NCBI GenBank assembly: GCA_903789505.1
Contig: CAIFEU010000094.1
Coordinates: 1 to 9,997 of the forward strand
Length of the DNA: 9,997 bases
Direction: 5' to 3'
Source: an uncultured Coriobacteriales bacterium
GTDB lineage: Bacteria; Actinomycetota; Coriobacteriia; Coriobacteriales; UMGS124
The notes under the pieces are model-generated. The model was not told where the DNA came from, searched no databases, and saw nothing but the letters and a program-made list of their open reading frames with translations. A program made the position numbers and the translations under genes. Positions 5,597-9,997 of the stretch are shown one piece after another (positions within the stretch are counted from its first letter, which is position 1; each line of letters opens with the position of its first letter).

Positions 5597-5762
5597 GCTC
5601 TCCTCCATGCGCGCTCCCTTCCCTCTCGAAGCCGGATTCGCCGTTCCCCGCCGCCGGACGCCGCGCCGCCAGGCACCCTCGTGCTCTGTCGCACCGCCCG
5701 ACATGCCCCGCGTGCCCGCTCACCGGGCCACTCGCCGGGCGCCGCACCATGCCAGAGCCGCC

Positions 5763-8700
5763 CTACTCGTGGGAGAGCAGCCTGATCAGGTCGTCCTTGC
5801 TCAGCGACGAGATGGAAGCGCCCCGCGCGTTCATAATCTGGTCGGCGAGGTCGCTCTTCATGCGCTGCAGCGTCAGGATGCGCTCCTCGATCGTGTCCTT
5901 GGCAATCACCTTGTAGACGGTCACGTCGCGCTTCTGCCCTATGCGATGCGCGCGGTCGGTCGCCTGGTTCTGCGCGGCGGCGTTCCACCAGGGGTCGGCA
6001 TGGATGACCACGGAGGCGCCCGTCAGGTTGAGCCCCGTCCCGCCCGCCTGCAGTGAAATGAGGAAGACCGGCACGTCGTTGCCGTTGAAGGCGTCGACGA
6101 GGTCGAGCCTGCGGCGCTTGGGCGTGGAGCCATCGATGCGATACCACGCGACCCCCGCACGTTCGAGCCGCTCCACGATCAGGTCGAGATAGCTCGTGAA
6201 CTGGGAGAAGACGAGCATCTTCTGCTGGGAGTCGAGGACCGTGTCGATCAGGTCCATGATGGCGTCGAGCTTGGCGCTCGGGCCTCGGTAGTCGTCGTAG
6301 AGCAGGCGCGGGTCGCAGCAGATCTGCCGCAGGCGCATCAGGTCAGCCAGGACGTTGAGCTTGCCCGCCCCGAACGCGTCGTCGCTCGACTCGACGAGCC
6401 GTTCGCGCAGTGCCTGCTCCTGGGCGGCGTACAGGCGCGACTGCTCGCCCTCGAGATGCGCGAGCACCACCGTCTCGAGCTTGTCAGGCAGGTCGTCGAG
6501 CACCTCGGACTTGAGCCTGCGCAGCACGAACGGGGCGACTGCCGCGGCCAGGCGGCGCCGGGCGGCATCGTCGCCGTCGACGATGGGCTGCTCGAACCAC
6601 TTGCCGAACTGGGAGTAGCTTCCCAGCAGGCCGGGCATCAGGTAGTCGAAGATGCTCCAGAGCTCCGAGAGGCGGTTCTCGATCGGCGTGCCGGTGAGCG
6701 CGAAGCGGTGCTCGGCGTCGATGCGCTTGACGCTGCGCGCGGAGAGCGTCGTGTGGTTCTTGATGAACTGCGCCTCGTCGAGCGTCTCGCTCCAGAAGCG
6801 CATCCGGGAGTAGTCGGAGATGTCGCGTCTGAGCAGCTCGTAGGACGTAACGAGGACCTCGTGGCCCGACTGGTCGCGCACGCGCTGCCGCTCGAACGCC
6901 GACCCCGTCACCGGCACCACGTCCATGTCGGGCGCGAATCGCCTGAACTCCGCCACCCAGTTGAACACCAGGGACGCGGGGCAGACGATCAGCGACGGGC
7001 CGACGAGGCGCGCCTGGTCGCGGCGCGCGAGCAGCAGCGAGATCAGCTGCACGCTCTTGCCCAGACCCATCTCGTCGGCGAGGATGCCGCCAAACCCCAT
7101 GTCGACCAGCGAGGAGAGCCACCTGAAGCCCGTCACCTGATAGGGACGCAGGACGTGGGCCAGCGACTCCGGCGGGTCGTAGACGCCCGGGTCGACCGAG
7201 CGGAAGCCCTCGAGGTAGTCGACGAACGAGGGGTCCTGCTCGGAGGAATCGGTGACGTCATCGAGCAGAAACGCCCGATACCGGGGCAGCTCGACCTCGC
7301 CCTGCGACACCTGGTTTGCGGTGAGGCCCATGACGCCCACCAGGTTCTCGACGTGCGAGAGGTCCAGGCCGCGCAGGTCGACGAAGGACCCGTCGCGCAT
7401 CCGGTGGTAGGTGCGTCGGCGGTGATAGCTCGAAAGGAGCTCGTAGAGCTCCGCCTGCGGCAGGTCGTCCGCCTTGATCGAAAGGTCCACCAGACCGAGC
7501 CTGACGGAGAGGCCGACGCTGACGCTGGGCCTGCGGCCGCTGGCGAGCCGGTCGAACGCGGGGGTGGTGTAGACCTCGCCCAGGCGAGACAGCTCCGGGA
7601 GACCGTCGAAGACGAGGCGAGCGATGGCCTCGTCGTCGCGGTCGGGGATGAGCGCGAGGCCCTCCTCGGTGCGCCGCCCCGGGTCGAGCGACGCAGGGAA
7701 GAACCGCACGAACCCGTCGGAGGCGTGGCGCTCGGTCGCAAAGTCGCGTACGAGCCTGTCCCACCCCGGCCCCTCGCCGCGGCCGGTGAGCAGGTCCACG
7801 CTCGCGTCGCCATAGCGGGCGCGCACGTCACCGGTCACCCCGCGGGCGTCCTTGTCGAGGTAGAACGCGATGTGACACTCGCGCGGCAGCAGGTGCTCGA
7901 GCTCCTCGGGTGCCTGCGTCCCAAGCGCGTCGCGCAGCCGGGGCATCAGCTCGTAGGAGAACAGCGCCACGTCGTCCTTGCCCACCAGTAGCTGTCGGGC
8001 GGGGTTGCAGTAGACGGCGGCGAGGAAGCCGCCCGCGCCCGCCATGCGGTCGGAGCAGCGGTACAGGGCGTCGTCATCCCACGCGTAGAGGCGGCCTTCG
8101 CAGAAGACGAAGGAGGCGTCGCCGGTGCGGACGAGCTCGTAGCAGCCCTCGTCTCGCCTCTCGACCGCGATTCCCACGTCCGGGTCCGCGTCGACGACCC
8201 GCAGGCGCCGCGGCCTGGTCGCACCGGAAGCGCCCTCCCTGAGGAACACCTCGCGGCCGGCGTACAGGTCGATCAGGTCGGCGAGCTCCAGCGGCGTGAG
8301 CGCGAGATCGCGGTGGACCGCGCCGACCTGCGCGCCCGACGGGCCGCGCACCGCCCGGCGGTCGCCCGTAACGGCGCCCTCCCGCTCGCCCACCACCCGA
8401 CGCAGAAGCTCGAACACGGGGCGGGAGGGCTCGTCGAAGGACTCGGGGGCGCAGACGAACGAAAGCCGCTCCCCGAGCTCAACGACGGCGTGGCCCACCG
8501 CGTCGGCGCACAGCTGGGAGAGCTCCCTGACCACGTACCCGCCGCTGGGCCCGACCACCCGGAAGCGAGCCGACCAGTCGGGGCCGTCATGGGTGAGCGT
8601 GAGCTCGAGCGAGACGGCGCCGCCCGAGGCAAAGGCGGGCGTGAGGCGCCGGTCTGTCGGGTGGCTGAGGTACTCGCGCAGACACGGCGTCGTTTGGGTG

Positions 8701-9020
8701 AACCGCCAGGAGGAGTGCCCGACGTAGGCGTCCGGCTGCCTGTTGAAGTCGAGCACGAGGGCTGCGGCGTGCTTGCAGGGCGTCGATGAGTCGCCCGCAG
8801 GGCACGTGCAGCCGTGCCCGACGAGGACGCCGCGATTCTCGTCGACCGACACGTGCGTCGAGAAGGTCGCCCTCTCGCTCGAGACGTGAGCGTCGAGCTG
8901 GGTGACGCCGGAGCGGTACTGGCACGAGCGGTCGGAGATCAGCCCCTGCGCCTGGATGGTGCGTGCCCTGTTCAACACCACCGAGCCGCACAGCCGCTGC
9001 AGCGAGACCTCGGATATCAT
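5763..9020 (-). CDS. SWIM zinc-finger SNF2-family helicase/ATPase
   Basis: A 1085-residue DNA translocase of the bacterial SNF2 (Swi2/Snf2) group. The N-terminus carries a SWIM zinc finger, CTCP with CKH (C71, C73, C82, H84). Residues of about 90-600 show no catalytic motif that I recognise; in this family that segment usually holds the SNF2-associated bacterial domain. The motor follows: LRPYQVTGFRWL (624-635), Walker A DEMGLGKS (649-656), motif Ia VCPASLVFNW, Walker B LDEAQFIKN with DEAQ at 748-751, motif III LTGTPIEN (775-782), motif IV region IDGSTP (962-967), motif V SLQAGGTGLNL (989-999) and motif VI QATDRAHRIGQ (1019-1029). The likely role is ATP-driven remodelling of protein-DNA complexes; the exact process in bacteria is largely unknown. 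The start at 9020 has GAGGGGG well spaced. A longer open frame upstream runs over the next gene and is a shadow. No partner such as a methylase, nuclease or other defence gene is adjacent. Confidence 0.93.
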   Translation of the reverse strand: MISEVSLQRLCGSVVLNRARTIQAQGLISDRSCQYRSGVTQLDAHVSSERATFSTHVSVDENRGVLVGHGCTCPAGDSSTPCKHAAALVLDFNRQPDAYVGHSSWRFTQTTPCLREYLSHPTDRRLTPAFASGGAVSLELTLTHDGPDWSARFRVVGPSGGYVVRELSQLCADAVGHAVVELGERLSFVCAPESFDEPSRPVFELLRRVVGEREGAVTGDRRAVRGPSGAQVGAVHRDLALTPLELADLIDLYAGREVFLREGASGATRPRRLRVVDADPDVGIAVERRDEGCYELVRTGDASFVFCEGRLYAWDDDALYRCSDRMAGAGGFLAAVYCNPARQLLVGKDDVALFSYELMPRLRDALGTQAPEELEHLLPRECHIAFYLDKDARGVTGDVRARYGDASVDLLTGRGEGPGWDRLVRDFATERHASDGFVRFFPASLDPGRRTEEGLALIPDRDDEAIARLVFDGLPELSRLGEVYTTPAFDRLASGRRPSVSVGLSVRLGLVDLSIKADDLPQAELYELLSSYHRRRTYHRMRDGSFVDLRGLDLSHVENLVGVMGLTANQVSQGEVELPRYRAFLLDDVTDSSEQDPSFVDYLEGFRSVDPGVYDPPESLAHVLRPYQVTGFRWLSSLVDMGFGGILADEMGLGKSVQLISLLLARRDQARLVGPSLIVCPASLVFNWVAEFRRFAPDMDVVPVTGSAFERQRVRDQSGHEVLVTSYELLRRDISDYSRMRFWSETLDEAQFIKNHTTLSARSVKRIDAEHRFALTGTPIENRLSELWSIFDYLMPGLLGSYSQFGKWFEQPIVDGDDAARRRLAAAVAPFVLRRLKSEVLDDLPDKLETVVLAHLEGEQSRLYAAQEQALRERLVESSDDAFGAGKLNVLADLMRLRQICCDPRLLYDDYRGPSAKLDAIMDLIDTVLDSQQKMLVFSQFTSYLDLIVERLERAGVAWYRIDGSTPKRRRLDLVDAFNGNDVPVFLISLQAGGTGLNLTGASVVIHADPWWNAAAQNQATDRAHRIGQKRDVTVYKVIAKDTIEERILTLQRMKSDLADQIMNARGASISSLSKDDLIRLLSHE

Positions 9021-9096
9021 CGCATGCCCCCTCGCACCTCGGCCCTGTCGGAAAGCGTCGGTAAGCCACGGCGAACGCATGACGTCGCATCCGACC

Positions 9097-9125
9097 ATGG
9101 TAGCCGAATTCGCACGGGATGTCTG
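9097..9125 (-). promoter_or_regulatory. Possible promoter of the SNF2 helicase gene
   Basis: On the - strand: CAGACA (9125-9120), exactly 17 bases, then TACCAT (9102-9097). Each is a four-of-six match to the consensus, and the start would be near 9090 with a leader of about 70 bases. The match is moderate and the helicase may instead be co-transcribed with the permease gene. Confidence 0.3.
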
Positions 9126-9156
9126 CCGGCGTGCCCACCGGGTGGGTCTCCCGGCA
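9124..9156 (-). terminator. Interrupted hairpin between permease and helicase genes
   Basis: TGCCGG (9124-9129) pairs with CCGGCA (9151-9156), and inside it CCCACC (9134-9139) pairs with GGTGGG (9141-9146), separated by a three-base internal loop and a loose G-T pair. A second small stem, GGCGC/GCGCC (9160-9181), lies immediately after the permease stop. No T-run follows on the - strand, so intrinsic termination is doubtful and read-through into the helicase gene is possible. Confidence 0.3.
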
Positions 9157-9181
9157 TCAGGCGCGCCGCGCGGGAGGCGCC

Positions 9182-9985
9182 CTATGCGATGCCGGCAAGC
9201 TGCAGGACGAGCCTGATCGCGAACACGACGATGACGACCAGGACGATCGGGCGCACGATGGACGCCCCCTTGCGGGAGAACATGCGCGCACCCAGGTAGT
9301 TGCCGGCGATGTTGAACGCCCCGCCGGCCAGGCCGAGGCCCACCAGCACGGTCCCGTTCGCAAGGAAGACCGTCAGCGCGGTGACGTTGGTGGTGAGGTT
9401 GATCGCCTTGGTGACGCCCGCCGCCTTGAAGACGTCGATCTTGGCGACGCCGGTCAGCAGCAGCATCAGGAAGGTTCCCGTACCCGGTCCGTAGAACCCG
9501 TCGTAGACGCCGACGACCAGGGCGATCGCCATCGACAGCAGCGCCGTCCTGCGCCGGGAATAGGTCATGCCGCCTGCCGGGTCGCCGACGCCTAGGTCGC
9601 GCTTGAACAGCACGTAGAACCCGATGACGGGCAGGGCGACCAACATGAACACCGTGAGGAAGGAGGGCGAGGCGACCAACGAGAGGTGCGAGCCGAGTGT
9701 GGAGCCCGCGAGCGCGGTAATCGCGCTCAGGCCGCACAGCCACCACACCATGTACCCGGTGCGCGCGTACTTTGCCGTCGCGACGGCGGTGCCCAGCGAG
9801 GAGGACAGCTTGTTGGTGCCGATGACCAGGTGAGGGTCCAGCCCGCAGAGCAGGTACGCGGGCAGAGAGATCAAGCCGCCCCCTCCCCCGATGGCGTCGA
9901 CGAACCCCGCCACAAACAGCAGCGGGCAGATGACGAGCAGGCTCCAGGCGGGGAGGCCGCCGGTAAAGAACGAAAGGATGTCCAT
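9182..9985 (-). CDS. TSUP-family (TauE/SafE) membrane permease
   Basis: A 267-residue integral membrane protein with about eight hydrophobic segments in two halves, as expected for the TSUP (TauE/SafE, YfcA-like) family. Family-type motifs are VDAIGGGGGLISLPAYL (29-45) and GTNKLSSSLGT (56-66) in the first half. The second half repeats the pattern with GVYDGFYGPGTGTF (159-172), KAINLTTNVTAL (193-204) and GNYLGARM (228-235). Members move organosulfur compounds, sulfite or other small anions, usually outward; the substrate here cannot be told from sequence or neighbours. A basic loop (KRD to SRRR, about 128-146) separates the halves. The ATG at 9985 has GAGGG six to seven bases upstream, but the frame stays open to the window edge, so a longer form cannot be ruled out. 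No sulfur-metabolism genes are seen in the window. Confidence 0.88.
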   Translation of the reverse strand: MDILSFFTGGLPAWSLLVICPLLFVAGFVDAIGGGGGLISLPAYLLCGLDPHLVIGTNKLSSSLGTAVATAKYARTGYMVWWLCGLSAITALAGSTLGSHLSLVASPSFLTVFMLVALPVIGFYVLFKRDLGVGDPAGGMTYSRRRTALLSMAIALVVGVYDGFYGPGTGTFLMLLLTGVAKIDVFKAAGVTKAINLTTNVTALTVFLANGTVLVGLGLAGGAFNIAGNYLGARMFSRKGASIVRPIVLVVIVVFAIRLVLQLAGIA

Positions 9986-9997
9986 GCCTTGCCCTCG

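Noticed and set aside
5700..5762. A near-repeat (GCCCGGCGAGTG and GCCCGGTGAGCG on the - strand) after the SNF2 stop as a regulatory repeat.
   Set aside because: Two imperfect copies in very GC-rich sequence are not enough to separate it from chance.
6456..7991. A 511-codon open frame antisense to the SNF2 gene.
   Set aside because: It mirrors helicase codons on the opposite strand, has no domain and no sign of its own start signals.
9021..9746. A long N-terminal extension of the SNF2 protein to 9746.
   Set aside because: It runs through the permease gene in another frame, its composition is Arg-rich nonsense, and the ATG at 9020 has a good ribosome binding site followed by family-like sequence.

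Overview
The window is GC-rich bacterial chromosome with short intergenic gaps. It holds eight complete protein genes and one tRNA. Everything visible is housekeeping or near-housekeeping. I see no transposase, integrase, phage gene, toxin-antitoxin pair or CRISPR array. Gene content and protein style fit a high-GC Gram-positive. My best guess is an actinobacterium of the class Coriobacteriia (Olsenella/Atopobium/Collinsella type), but this is inferred from protein style and not proven by any marker here.

Layout: a WecA/TagO-type lipid-linked sugar-phosphate transferase is on the + strand (32-1243). It converges on the operon infC-rpmI-rplT on the - strand (2745-1508), which encodes IF3, L35 and L20. 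The 353 bases between infC and the next gene hold a structured leader: an extended -10 promoter, a hairpin at the start of the RNA, a candidate antiterminator arm, a strong intrinsic terminator, and a short overlapping reading frame that leads into an unusual AUA start for infC. Then comes a diaminopimelate decarboxylase of a divergent type (lysA, 4445-3114, -). Divergent from it is tRNA-Leu(CAA) (4725-4811, +) with its own terminator. Next, all on the - strand, are a VanX-family D-Ala-D-Ala dipeptidase (stop at 4871), a large SWIM-SNF2 helicase (9020-5763) and a TauE/SafE-type membrane permease (9985-9182) at the right edge.

How the genes relate: three touch the cell envelope. WecA starts lipid-linked glycan assembly, LysA consumes meso-DAP (also a common cross-link residue of peptidoglycan), and the VanX-like enzyme splits the dipeptide end of the peptidoglycan stem. 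They are on different transcripts, so this is shared theme rather than an operon. The translation genes form one real operon whose leader looks built for feedback control.

The most interesting signals are the infC leader, which has mutually exclusive terminator and antiterminator helices, a non-canonical AUA start and an overlapping upstream frame, and the fact that all eight protein genes end in TAG. I found no clear evidence of a wholly new multi-gene system.
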